In this document: positions 43,172 to 53,900 of the stretch, in pieces | Layout: the number at the start of each line of letters is the position of its first letter | How positions within the stretch are numbered: the stretch's first letter is position 1 | Source of the DNA: Stictocephala bisonia | Lineage: Eukaryota; Arthropoda; Insecta; Hemiptera; Membracidae | Reading direction: 5' to 3' | Assembly (NCBI GenBank): GCA_035578905.1 | Contig: JAQJVL010000005.1 | Coordinates: 4,649,480 to 4,713,479 of the forward strand | Length of the DNA stretch: 64,000 bases | The notes under the pieces: model-generated | Told to the model about the DNA's origin: nothing | Database searches by the model: none | Seen by the model: the letters and a program-made list of their open reading frames with translations, nothing else | Made by a program: the position numbers and the translations under genes

Positions 43172-43805
43172 CCCGAACCTCTTCATGGAACACTGATATC
43201 GCATTAGAAACAGTTCAGCGATCAATGTTTGATGACCACTACACAATAATACAGGAAGAAGACCTTATTTACGTGATCGTTGCCAACCAGACGAAACAAT
43301 ATTTTGTTGGATTCACAGTCTTTCAATGATTTCATTGGTATATAAATCACGTGGATTATCAGACTGTATACAAATAACAGTCTGCTGACAACTGTTAGGG
43401 TTAGAGAGGAACATTATATCGGCGTTAGTGATGATTGTCACAAAAAGGTTTAACCTTTACAGTATTTACGCAAACTGTCTACCGGCTTAAGAAACGTAAT
43501 GAGCATTGTATTCAGTACGTCGGCACTGGTGGAGCAGTGCTGTAACCCAGCTACTTGGAGACAAAGTGTTTGGGAGATTGTAGGCGATAGGTTCCATGCT
43601 TGGTCCTCTTAATACCGACACGGCGTCTGCTCATTGGTTGCCTTCTATGTAGACACTACTAGAAAGTCTGGGGTGTCTATGTTGAATGGTAGTCAAGGTT
43701 CGGATGTTGTTTGGGGAAGAGAACTGAGTGTTAGACTTGTCAGTTAGCTGAAAATCAAACCAACATATGTGGTTCGGATTCACGTAAAGCTGTAGGTCCC
43801 ATAGT
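43172..43805. other. Unclassified DNA, probable continuation of a dispersed repeat
   Basis: More GC-rich than its flanks, with no readable protein. It adjoins dispersed repeat copy 2 and may be the body of the same element. Confidence 0.35.
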
Positions 43806-43975
43806 TGCCCTGGCTATTGGGCTATTAATAACTAATCCTTTCTTAGTTAAGTTGAACTCAGATAGTAACAATGACTACGCTCGTTCATCTACACTCATTC
43901 ACCCCTCATATTCGCCCATATCTCTACGATCAGCGTCTTAGAGATGAATAGTGAATAATAATAATAATAATGAAT
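43806..43975 (-). repeat. Dispersed repeat, copy 2
   Basis: The reverse complement matches 31763-31914, including the (ATT)n-rich lead, GAGATATGGGCGAATATGAG and TTAATAGCCCAATA. Confidence 0.6.
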
Positions 43976-44997
43976 ACAAAAATAGTACAATCTTAGTGGA
44001 ATGTAAATTATTATGTTAAGTGATTTGTCAATGACTTTTTAGTGAAATGATTTCTGATAAATGGAGGTTTTTTTAATTTTAAAGCAGCACTTGGAGTAAA
44101 AGGAGTAGAATAAAATAAGTTATTGGACATTGTTGACGTTCTTATCCACCAACACCTTAACAATGCTAGTGATGGTTCACTGTCCTACCTTTCACTCTAT
44201 CATTATGTACGACTAACTTGTCATTTCATTTAATTTATTGTTTATTAATTAAAGTTAACCTGGTATTAATTTGGAAATTTAGAGAAATTTTACAGTATCG
44301 CTAAAATTTGTTTTCCTCTGGTAGCTCAAATTAATCTACCTGGTGCACTTTCATGTATTTTTATAGATAATATTTTCCCACATTCTCTAAAATATCCATA
44401 TGCATATCAACATACACTTATATTTAAAATTATCTACCAACTTTTTGTGGGCTGTACCCCATCGGAGGTAGAGAGTGAGTTAAGAACGGTAAAAAATTGG
44501 TTTTTAGTTCCTATTTTAATTTGTAACGTTTTAATTCTGTATCCCAATTAATAATAACAATAGTAAGCCGTCTCCAGACTTTTGAATAACCCTGTATAAG
44601 AAAACTATACTTGCCCAAATGGTCTAAAAGTAAAATTAAATTAAACTTAATACTTTTTTGTTTTCCTTGCACGGGATTAAAATCATCAGAACAGAAAAAT
44701 AAAATACAGTAAACGTTTCATTTTTTTGGGTTACGCATGCTAAAAAATAATCACTAATGAAAAGTTATAAATGAGATAAAGTTTTAGAATCAACTCTCAA
44801 TACTGGTCCTAAACCTTATTTTTAAGATTAAAATAATTCTGATTTATTGAAAAATGGATTGTAAAGTTTTATGTTTCATAGTTTTGGCAAAACTCAGCTT
44901 TATTCATAAAACTTTGCTTAGAATCTTGAAGGAGATTATAACTGGACAAGGATAGTCTGAGTTCTTGACTGCATGCACAATACTTGTTATTCTTAAG
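43976..44997. other. Low-feature DNA with a transposon-like terminus
   Basis: CTTTTGAATAACCCTGTATA at 44578-44597 is a TATACAGGGTTATTC-type transposon end read on the minus strand; its partner is not seen. Nothing else is recognised. Confidence 0.35.
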
Positions 44998-45007
44998 TAA
45001 TTTATTT

Positions 45008-45150
45008 TTACTTCACTTGTCAGTCCGCTTGGCCCAACAGGTCTGTGCATGAATTTTATTCAGTAAAGAAATTACGATCGTCTTCATTTAGGTGGCTGAA
45101 CCTTGGACACCACAGTCCAAAGCCTTAACCACCAAATCCCCTAACATCCT
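45008..45150 (-). repeat. tRNA-derived SINE, minus-strand copy
   Basis: The reverse complement reads GGTGGTTAAGGCTTTGGACT (A box region), CCAAGGTTCAGCCACC (B box region), TGAATAAAATTCATGCACAG and the tail CAAGTGAAGT, in the same order as the copy at 52371. Confidence 0.8.
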
Positions 45151-45174
45151 GCAAGCAAATTGCAGTTGTCAAAT

Positions 45175-45450
45175 ACTGTATTTTTCTTTTATAAACAGTT
45201 GATTTATCTGACCAGAGAAGCCAGACAAATCTTCATCCTCACTCCATTTTTACTGTACAAACAACCGAATAACCCATTTGACCAGAGAAGCCAGATGGTC
45301 TACATTGAAAACACTGTATTTTTATTGTAGAAACAACAAAAGAATATCTTCTATAGCAGAACTAAGAGATTTTTACTCAAGACAATCTTTCAAATTGCAG
45401 ATACAGTAAGTTACACCTCTGCAGATACAGTAAGTTACACCTCTGCACTG
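45175..45450 (+). repeat. Short local tandem repeats
   Basis: About 2.4 diverged ~70-bp units share TGACCAGAGAAGCCAGA (near 45210 and 45280). After them GCAGATACAGTAAGTTACAC plus CTCT is repeated exactly twice (24-bp units, 45408-45455). Confidence 0.7.
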
Positions 45451-46189
45451 CATGCTGCATATCAATTCTACGGAAGAAACTACAACCTATACCTCGACCC
45501 TATTATAGCATCACTAATATATAAAACTCTTTACTGAAATTTTATGTATGAATCATTTATTCTACTTTTTGATAGCAAACGTTTGAAATTCTCACTCTAT
45601 AATTTAGTAAAATCTATTTAAAAAATTATGCTACAGTGTTAATCTAACTAGGTGTAGGTGATTAACACGTTAACTGCTATGCCGACCTGATTGGGGCGGC
45701 AGTGGTTGTGGGGTTCATCATCACCGCCGACCCAATGGGATCGGCAATTCATGATTTGCAGTGGTTTGAAAAAAAGCTGTAGGCAGCTTTATATCGCAAT
45801 CTAGTGGCAATAAGTTGCACTATGTCAACAAAGAAGAAATTTGCTACCAGGAGAATATATTTTTACGGGCATTTAACACAGAGCTAGGGCATAGATTTGC
45901 GTTGCTATGGCGACTAATTGCTGGTCCAATAGGGCCGGCGTAATTATTTACGAATATCGTAAACAAATAAGATGCCAAATTATGCTTATGTTATGCAAAT
46001 TAAATAATATATTATTATTTTAGACATTTAGAATAATTAGTTGTATATACTTTTTTTGGGTAAAATAAACATACCAATGGGTATTTGTTAATTAGAGTGT
46101 CTATTGGCAAAGCATAACGATTATGTAAAATGTTATACCCTTTTAAGGTTGGGTTACTAATTAATAAAATTGGTTATTGGAGAAGATAA

Positions 46190-46350
46190 TTTCTGATAGG
46201 ACAGTTTATGGACATTATTTTTGTCCATAATTTGTCCATACTTAGGTTATCGGAAATGTTATCCAATAGGACATTTTATGGGCAAAATTTTTGGACATAT
46301 CTTATTATCGGATAGTTTCATTTCCAATAGGGATGTTGTGGACAAACTTT
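46190..46350 (+). repeat. ~67-bp diverged triplicate inside the piggyBac-like element
   Basis: Three blocks, GGACAGTTTATGGACAT, GGACATTTTATGGGCAA and GGGATGTTGTGGACAA, start near 46199, 46268 and 46334, each preceded by a TTATC(G/C)-type box. Confidence 0.6.
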
Positions 46351-46804
46351 TTCTCCATTTTTTACGCTTTTAGAGTAAATATTATCCGATAAGAGGTTAT
46401 TAGAAAGTTTTTAATTCTATAAGCTTGTTTACAAGGAACCATATTTATAATTTTTCTAAGTAAATATAGGTAGTAAGTTATTGAAATATCAATGCGACAT
46501 AGGTTACAAGCCCAAGGTACTAAAAACTGATAATTCGAAGTTCATTTTGATCACTGGAAAAAGCTGAAGACGAATTGCCCTTATCGGAGTGGTGCAGACT
46601 TCGTTATTATAACAGCAAACCGATGACACATTGCTAGAAAAACAGGAGCTGTAAAGCATGCATAACTAGTTTTACGCGGGAACTGGGACAGGAACAAACA
46701 CTGACGGACGGAACAACATCTGAGTACGTCATTTTAGTCAGCTTTACGGCTGTACTACCAACATTACAAAGAAAATGCCGCGCAGGTAATGTAATGAGAG
46801 AGCG

Positions 46805-46875
46805 ACCGGATCGGGTCGGCAAGAATTTTTACATGGCCTAATACGTTGAACAAAATTCTTGCTGACCCGATCGGT
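46805..46875. repeat. Long hairpin at the piggyBac-like right end
   Basis: ACCGGATCGGGTCGGCAAGA plus ATTTT pairs with AAAATTCTTGCTGACCCGAT plus CGGT, a ~24-bp stem with about one mismatch and one bulge. Confidence 0.75.
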
Positions 46876-47036
46876 ACTAAAATTACCCCCACTACTTTTT
46901 ATTGTTTTTTTTATATATAATCTAATATTTTAACATATACACTGTCCCTGCACTGACAATATATAAATAAAAACTGTAGTTTAGTTTGGCAATACAGGGA
47001 ACGTAGTGAAAATGCCTGTGGCAGTTAATGTGTTAA

Positions 47037-47469
47037 TAAATTCCTCATTGGCAGTAAAATATTTGCTAAAATAAGAATATATCCCCCTGTTTTAACTAGT
47101 ACAGAAAATACAGTGCACTGGCTCAGGTGAAGATAAGGTGGAAAAATAAATACAACTGAAGACTCAAAATACTCAGAAAAGAAACTACAACATATTATGT
47201 AGAAAAAAATGAACAAATCTCGAGCACTCTGGCATATAATAAAAAAGGGTTGGTCATATAATAAAACTATTATATTAGCCATAGTATAACCAACTATTCC
47301 AAATTAGGATTTGCCTCATATATTTTATTATGAAGTATATTACACAGATACACCTTACAAACAGAAAATAAACTGGAAGTAGGAGATTATTTTGATACAG
47401 TTTTCTTTAAAATGGCATAAAGAACATTCCCAAAAAACCATAATAATATCACACAATTGGTCTCAGCTG
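47037..47469. other. Low-feature DNA
   Basis: No frame or repeat is recognised before the next LINE relic. Confidence 0.35.
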
Positions 47470-48130
47470 GTATTAACAAGATGTCATCTAAACTAGAAAA
47501 ATGTGCAAACCTGAACTATGTGTCCCCCTAGCAGATTTCACAATTAAATCATTTAAACAAGGCATGTTCCCCAATAAATTATAAAATAACCAAAATTTAT
47601 CCTGGATGTACGAGTGGACCTCAGGCGTTTAGGCAGCTATCAACCTTCTCTCTAAATAACCATGTTTTCAAAAATCATAGAAAACTCAGTACTTGAAAGG
47701 TTCCTGAATCACCTCATGGAGATACACAACCAGCTCACTAATACTACTTAACTACATAAGGGCTGCAATTTGTATAGTCTTTTTTTTTTTTTGCCTTCAG
47801 TAAGACTTTTTACTGTGTGAAACACACCCACCTACTTCAAAATTTAAAACTTGGGATTTGCAGGAACAGCAGCTCATTGGTTTGAGAGCTACCTGAATGT
47901 CAAGAAGCAGCTAGTAGAAATACAATACACCAAAAACAACTTAGCTCCAAAAGTAAAAATCAGAGCTTGCTGAAGTAGAGAGGAGTGCTGCAAGGATCTG
48001 TCCTGAGTATTCCCCTACTTACAAATTATCTCCCTGGCACAGATGCCAGTCTTCACACTACTAATGTACTAAACATAATACCAGAACAACAAATTTTATA
48101 TATTCAAACACAGCATTAAACATGATAAAG
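47470..48130 (+). pseudogene. Decayed LINE reverse transcriptase
   Basis: Readable segments in shifting frames are FKQGMFPNKL (~47555), FDCVKHTHLLQ-like (~47815), HWFESYLNVKKQLVEIQYT-like (~47875), and RGVLQGSVL-like (~47978), an altered GVPQGS block. Their order fits a LINE polymerase. No intact frame remains. Confidence 0.7.
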
Positions 48131-48395
48131 CAATACTGCTCATCTTAAATGAGAAAAAAACAGCACAAATAAATATTTGCAAAAAATAATTCTCAAACTG
48201 TTAAAGGATGTTATCTTCTCATATAACTTAAGGCCCTGTTGCCTTAAAACTGGCTTTGAGCAACATCTGTGTCCATGGTTCTGCTTCCGGTGACTGAGGT
48301 GGAGGTAGCCCATGTCATGCAGAGACTGAGTTCTAAAAAAATCCTGTGACATCAGTGGTGTGTCGGTCTGGTTTCTTAAATAGTGCAGTAAACAC
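48131..48395. other. Unclassified DNA between LINE relics
   Basis: No recognisable protein. It may be unaligned parts of the neighbouring LINEs. Confidence 0.3.
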
Positions 48396-49501
48396 TTGAT
48401 TGTACCATTCACCAAGTTGATTAATTTTTCTTTTGAAACAGTTAAAATCAGCAAAAGTGGTGCCAATTTTCAATAACGATCATCCAAACAAAGTAGATAA
48501 TTACTGCCCAATTTTAATCCTTCAAATTTTCAGGAAAATAAAAAAATAAATCTTCTGTTAAAGGCTAACAAATGTTTCAGAAAAGTTTAAAATACTGAGC
48601 TAAGAACAATTTGGTTTTAGAAAAAACAAACCCACTATTGATGCTGTAAATAATTGGTTAGATTCAGTTGTGAATGATTTGGAGAGGCGAGAACAAGTGT
48701 TAAGCATTTTTCTTGACCTGCCCAAAGCCATTGATTGTATGCACCATGAGACACTGCTGCGCCACTTGGAGACATGTAGTATCCGAAATCTGCCACTGAG
48801 GTGGCTAGCTTCCTTTTTATAAAATAGTGAACATTTTGTTGAAATCTCGTTCTTTCAAAAAAATTAAAATGATCTATTGGCCCTTAGGGATCAATTCTTC
48901 TATTTCGCTTCTAATTTATGTCAATAGGCTGAACTCGGCAGTCCAAAAAAGGCACATAGTTCAGTATGCTGATGATATAACTCTCTGTTTTAAAGTAAAA
49001 CCAACTGAAGAATTAGAAATAATACCTTTCATCTAATTAAATTCATGCATTCACCTTTTTCTGGTAACACCAATTATTCTAAATCAAATGTAGTTTATAA
49101 CATGGGATACTACACAATATACTGTTGTTATGACTGAAAATGTGTTTATAAATAAAAAAAATCTACTAAATTCCTAGACATGTACCTTGATAAAGGGCTG
49201 ACCTGGGAGGATCATGTTGACAGCATTTGTTTATATGCTGACAGCTCTGGCATAAATGCCCTGCATAACCTAGCAAAAACCATCATTCCTGATGTCTAAA
49301 GAATGGCGTTTTTCGGCCTCATTTACCCATACTTATCTTATGGTATTAGACTATGGGGTGGATGCTCTAAAAAAATGGAGTGAGCGTTCAGGCTTTAAAT
49401 AAAAACTGTTAGAATCATCGTTAAGTTAAAATTCAGAGTCCTGTAGAGATTCTTGCAGGGAGCTCAATTTTCTAACTACTATGCCTTTAATTAGTATAGA
49501 G

Positions 49502-49927
49502 CAGGGGTTCTCAAACTTTTCAAGCTGAGCCCCCCCACCTTGACATAACATAGGCTAGCGCCCCCCTTTTAATTTAGTTATTACATTAGTGTTGTGAATA
49601 CAAAGTACAAAGGTTTTTTATAATGTGATTGTATTTACTTTAACTTTGTTACTTAAGTACATATTAAATCATTTTGTATAGGATCCTGTGTATGTAATAT
49701 TATTTGTAACAACAATAACGTTACAAGCCTTAAATTGTAGGCTGTAGGGACAATCCATCTTTATTTTTAACGCAACAACGGTCTGCACTATTCAATACAT
49801 AATTCCTAATTAATTGTGTTTTTGATGGTCTTGCATTATTTTTTCTGCCTAACTAATTCAATATTAATTTTCCCAGGTTCTCGCGCCCTTTTTACAGTCT
49901 TCACGCCCCACAGTTTGAGAACCCCTG
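49502..49927. mobile_element. hAT-like MITE with 8-bp duplication
   Basis: It starts CAGGGGTTCTCAAACTTTT and ends CAGTTTGAGAACCCCTG (reverse complement). The flanks are GTATAGAG on the left and GTAAGAG on the right, an 8-bp target duplication with one base lost. TIR sequence and 8-bp target fit hAT. It has no coding, and it interrupts a LINE relic, so it is younger than that LINE's insertion. Confidence 0.9.
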
Positions 49928-49931
49928 GTAA

Positions 49932-49970
49932 GAGCATTGCATCAAATAGTATATATTTGATGCAATACTC
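49932..49970. repeat. 17-bp-arm inverted repeat
   Basis: GAGCATTGCATCAAATA and TATTTGATGCAATACTC pair with one mismatch around GTATA, directly right of the hAT MITE. Confidence 0.75.
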
Positions 49971-50478
49971 TACAACCAAAGTGCATTTTGATTCAAGGAA
50001 GAGTTTTTCATCAGTATGATACGAGAGTTAAGTAAAACTGTTGAGTCCAACAATCCATACTTATGACTAGTGAATGACTTCCATCTCAGGCAAACATCAG
50101 GTTCATGAATAAGCTGCCTGAGGTACTACAAATTATCAACAGCAAAAAATAGTTCAAGGCTTTTTGATGTCGAAAGCATTTTATTCGACCTTTTGTGAAT
50201 CCCTCTGGTCTGAGGAAGGTGAGCGTGGTTCACCGGAATCGATCACCATAATATTTGTGCATTTTGTGCTTGTATTATAATATATTTGTGCATTTTGTGC
50301 TTATATTGTAATAAATTTGTGTTGTGTGACGTTTACTTGTACTGTATATGTACCAACACGTATTATGCTAATTAAAAAACTATTTTTTAGCTATAGCAAT
50401 ACTATTGATCAGCAGCAATAAGTATATTCCTCCTATTCTGTTGAGTTATACTTGAAAAACTCACTTTCTTCTGTTATA

Positions 50479-51200
50479 TGAGGGTTTTCCATAAATTAAG
50501 GTCTCCATTGTTTTTCACATAGTAAACATTGCAAAACAAATTACATATTCTGAAATCTTAGACATTTAGCTATTTTTCAACACAGTACTCACCATGATCA
50601 ATGGACTTTTGGCATCGTTCTGGGAGCTTTTTCATACTCGCGTTATAACAATCTCCCGCCGACTAGCAAGGAAGGAATCGCAACTTGCAAATTTCATTCC
50701 CTCAAGTGTTGTTTCAAGTTGAGGAACAAAAATAGGAGTCACTGAAGAAAACATCAGGGTGTATGGAGGATGGTCAACCATTTTCCAACCAACTTTGGCG
50801 ATGTGATCTGTAGTATGAGCAACGTGAGGGTGGGCGTTGTCATGGTGCAAACGAATGCTTGTTATCAGTCAACCTCATTTGTTGTTCTGTATAGCCCAAC
50901 AAAATCGTGTTCACAGTCTTAGAGATGTCCTCTATATGTTTGGCATCTCTTACACATCCATACGCTGATCCGCAAGCAATAGTTCCTCAACTTTTATTAC
51001 TGACTCGTTCAAAACTTCGTGCATGTTTTTTTGGCCTTTTGCAAACTCCATACAAATTGGAAAACTGGTGATAAATTTCAAAAGTGTTGATCCCTTAAAC
51101 CACAGAAATCTAATCACAGACTGCTATTCACACTTTGCACTCTTTCAACGTTAATGGCTGCTAAGCCAAGACTGAGCATTGCATAAGGGTGGGGACTGGC
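50479..51200 (-). pseudogene. Decayed mariner transposase, second family
   Basis: On the minus strand HHDNAHPHVAHTT and GWKMVDHPPYTLMF-like segments (50850-50700), followed by LETTLEGMKFAS, match the second and third catalytic blocks of mariner. TATGAGGGTTTTCCATAAAT at 50479 is a probable terminal repeat after a TA. The N-terminal half is badly decayed and the other terminus is not found. Confidence 0.75.
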
Positions 51201-52200
51201 TAGAACAGTGGTGCGACGTGAGCATGTTGGAGATCTAGTACTTACTTACTGTCTAGCCCTCAAAATTTAAGTTCTATTTTAAGTTTATTTATTTGTGGAT
51301 GTTGTTTATTTAGCTTGCCTGTTGAACTATATTACAGTTTTTTAAGATAGTGTTTATTTTATGTTTCAGGTTTTTCTTGGAAATATGTTGAAGACAAGCA
51401 CAATAACTACAGTTGTTTAACATATTGTTTAGTTCTTTGTTGATAAGGTGCAAATTTGTAAATATGTTCCTAGGCTGTGTGCAACCTGGTCATTTTGTAT
51501 AGTGTATTATGAATGAAATCTAAGGAACAATACCTTGTACATAATATTTGTGTATCATGTTTACTGGTTTGTAAACGTCAAAACTATAGTAATTGTTGAG
51601 ACAGTTGTGTAAATTACATGGTTTGAATTAAGTTTTGTTTTTATTGTTTTTTTTTCATTTTAAACTTAATTTATTTTTATTTCTAAATATGTTGACATTC
51701 ACAGGGTGGTTTTCTGTAACAAATTTTCATTGTTGTGAGACTCAAAATATAATTAAGTTTTTTTTGAGATAATAAAGATGTTTTTATAGGTTATTATTGT
51801 CATATTAAGCTATTTTTACTATGTATTCTATAAGAAAATGTTTCTTTGAATATGAATGCTGGTTTTTAAATATTACTAATCAACAGCACAGCAATAGGAT
51901 GTTGTACCAAATTTTGTCAAAGTGGCATAAAAGTGTTTTATTAATATATTAAAAGTTCAACAATTAACTAATGTTATAAATGTCGTGTTCGTTATTCTTT
52001 ACCAGTCCTCAAGTACAAAGTACATGACACATTTTCTTCCTAGTCTCTAAGGTCTGTTACAGGTGATTAATACTGGTTGTAATGACCTAATATTCACCTT
52101 AGGAATTTGCAGCTATTGCATCGTCCCAATTTAATACATAAAAATTTCTTAGTATAGTTACTTGCCTAATTAAATGTATTTACCAATAATTTACTTTTAA
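51201..52200. other. Low-feature AT-rich DNA
   Basis: No gene is recognised. Confidence 0.4.
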
Positions 52201-52370
52201 CTCTCGGACGGCATAGTGCGGTTTACCGCCCTTAAATGTAGCGGCACCGTTAATAATTTATTACAGTACAAGTTTTTACGCTATGTGAGTAATTCCAACA
52301 CCACTAGAAATGTATACACAATTCATGAGTTGCAGATTGCAGTGTAGGGTTGGCCAAAAGTAACTGCAGT

Positions 52371-52560
52371 TGCCGGCGTGGTGGCTCAGTGGCTAAGGCT
52401 TCGGACTGCGGAGGGCAAGGTCCAAGGTTCGAATCCCCACTGAGCCAACGGTCGGTACTTCACTCGTTGAATAAAGTTGACGCACAGGCCTGTAGGCCCA
52501 TGTCAACTGGCGAGTGAAGTTTAAAAAAAAAAGAAAGAAAAAAAAGAAAAGAAAAGAAAT
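52371..52560 (+). repeat. tRNA-derived SINE, best-preserved copy
   Basis: The head has a perfect A box (TGGCTCAGTGG) and perfect B box (GGTTCGAATCC) for RNA polymerase III. The body ends in a nested hairpin: ACTTCACTCG with CGAGTGAAGT outside, GTTGAC with GTCAAC inside, and AATAAA (52470-52475) between. The tail is A-rich with AAAAG repeats. Three other copies lie at 13127, 41225 and 45150. Confidence 0.93.
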
Positions 52561-53044
52561 TTGATACAATTTAACTGATGCGCAAGACCAACTGATGCAA
52601 CAAGAAATGGATATTCCATACATCCTGCTTGCCTGTTCTGCTTCTATTTGTATCAGACAACGCAACAGTCTGTTTATTTCCTGTTGAAACATGAAAACTG
52701 ATGCAAATACTTTTCTCAAGTTAACTTTTTATGATTGACATAGGATTTAGACATATTGTGATTGATTACACTTCCTCCTACTAGCTGCTACTTAAATCAA
52801 TTTTATTCAATAAAATATATTCATCATAATCCACTTAAAAATGACAGCTAATAAGAAATTTTAAAATGGTATCTAATTTTAAGAGAAACTACTACTAAGT
52901 TTATGTTAATTTTCAACTTTCTAGATTAGAATTTGGTCAACAATACAAAGTTAAAATTGACCAATGAATGAAAAGAAGCACATTAAAGTTTAATGCATTT
53001 CAATCACAAATATTTTGTTTTGTTTAACATGAATTTAAATATCC

Positions 53045-53235
53045 CTCTCTTCTCTAAGGAATTGTTTTTTAGGCCTTCAATCTGAGATAGCCCCAAAGAA
53101 AATAATCTAATGGCATCAAGTCTGGAGATGCCCTTTGTCTGCCTATCAACCACCAGGGAAATATACTGTTGAAGTATGAGCGAACATATTTTCTAAAATG
53201 GGGTGGTTCTCCGCCTTGTTGAAATCAAGTTTCAT
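53045..53235 (-). pseudogene. Mariner-like transposase remnant (third catalytic block)
   Basis: The minus strand reads IGRQRASPDLMPLDYFLWGY then LRLKA, the last catalytic block of the mariner-like type also seen at 34.2-35.3 kb. Only this end remains. Confidence 0.65.
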
Positions 53236-53429
53236 GGTTTTTACTAATAACTAAAAGCTTTCGGTAACGACCGCTTCAAGGTGTTATCTAAAATATTTAC
53301 ATCACCAAACGTTTCGTCCATGCTGTGATGTGGCATCCTCAGTAGTATCTTCTGACTGCAGTCTCAGAGATACCAAGGGTTTACGTGGAATTACTACATA
53401 GACACTGTATGTGACAAAACTAATTTCAT

Positions 53430-53900
53430 GCGTTTTTGTCCTTAGCCAACTATTGCCCTACTCAGGTATTGATGGCATATTATGGCTTAATCTATCCCGA
53501 TCTAGTCTACAGAATAGTACTGTACAGAGCCTGTGCAAACTATAAACTCTTATAAGTGGTCAGACTGAAAAAAAGCAATTTGAATAATCCCCAAAAGCAA
53601 CTTTAGAGTATCATACCAAAATCTTTTCTTAAATTTAAAAATTGTATCTTCATCTTGCCGGTGAATTCTTGAATCAACAATGTTTTGTACGTTAAAAGCA
53701 CTCTGATTAGAGGCCAAGGTCTACATACATGAACTTAACAATAGAGGCAGTGATAACTATAGAACTAGGAGGCACAATAATTTATGAGCATTTGTCGTCT
53801 GATCTGAAGCAGACTGCCAATCTCAATAAAATACGCCCTAACGCCAAAGGCTTTTAAAAACTGCCTCAAAGGCTTTTTATAACATATGCATGTTTCTGGC
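53430..53900 (+). pseudogene. 5'-truncated LINE ORF2 C-terminus
   Basis: Degenerate segments LVYRIVLYRACAN, a RSTYMN block, HRLSSDLKQTANLNKIR-like and FKNCLKGFL follow the usual LINE C-terminus. Frames are broken. Similar in type to the relic at 22596-23583. Confidence 0.6.

Larger units (their letters stand above)
45666..47032. mobile_element. piggyBac-like element flanked by TTAA
   Basis: The 1367-bp element starts CACGTTAACTGC and ends GCAGTTAATGTG, its near reverse complement, with TTAA immediately outside both ends (45662-45665 and 47033-47036). TTAA duplication is the hallmark of piggyBac transposons. Both ends carry clustered, inverted GCCGACC(T/C)GATTGGG-type motifs. A faint coding relic lies at 46822-46634 (minus), with RHF and CSCPSS segments, and could be a decayed transposase C-terminus, but that is weak. 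Confidence 0.8.
48396..50160 (+). pseudogene. Decayed relative of the window-start LINE ORF2
   Basis: The translation follows the ORF2 of 121-2964 block by block: KLINFSFET, AKVVPI, EQFGFRKNKPTIDAVNN, EQVLSIFLDLPKAIDC, IVQYADDITLC (48955), FLDMYLDKGLTWEDHVD, GLIYPYLSYGIRLWGG and NKLPEVLQI near the end. Stops and frameshifts are many, and GVPQGS has become degenerate. A hAT MITE (49502-49927) splits the C-terminal part. Confidence 0.9.

Noticed and set aside
46634..46822. Frame with RHF and CSCPSS segments as a piggyBac transposase
   Set aside because: Similarity is too faint to call a gene; kept only as a note under the TTAA element.
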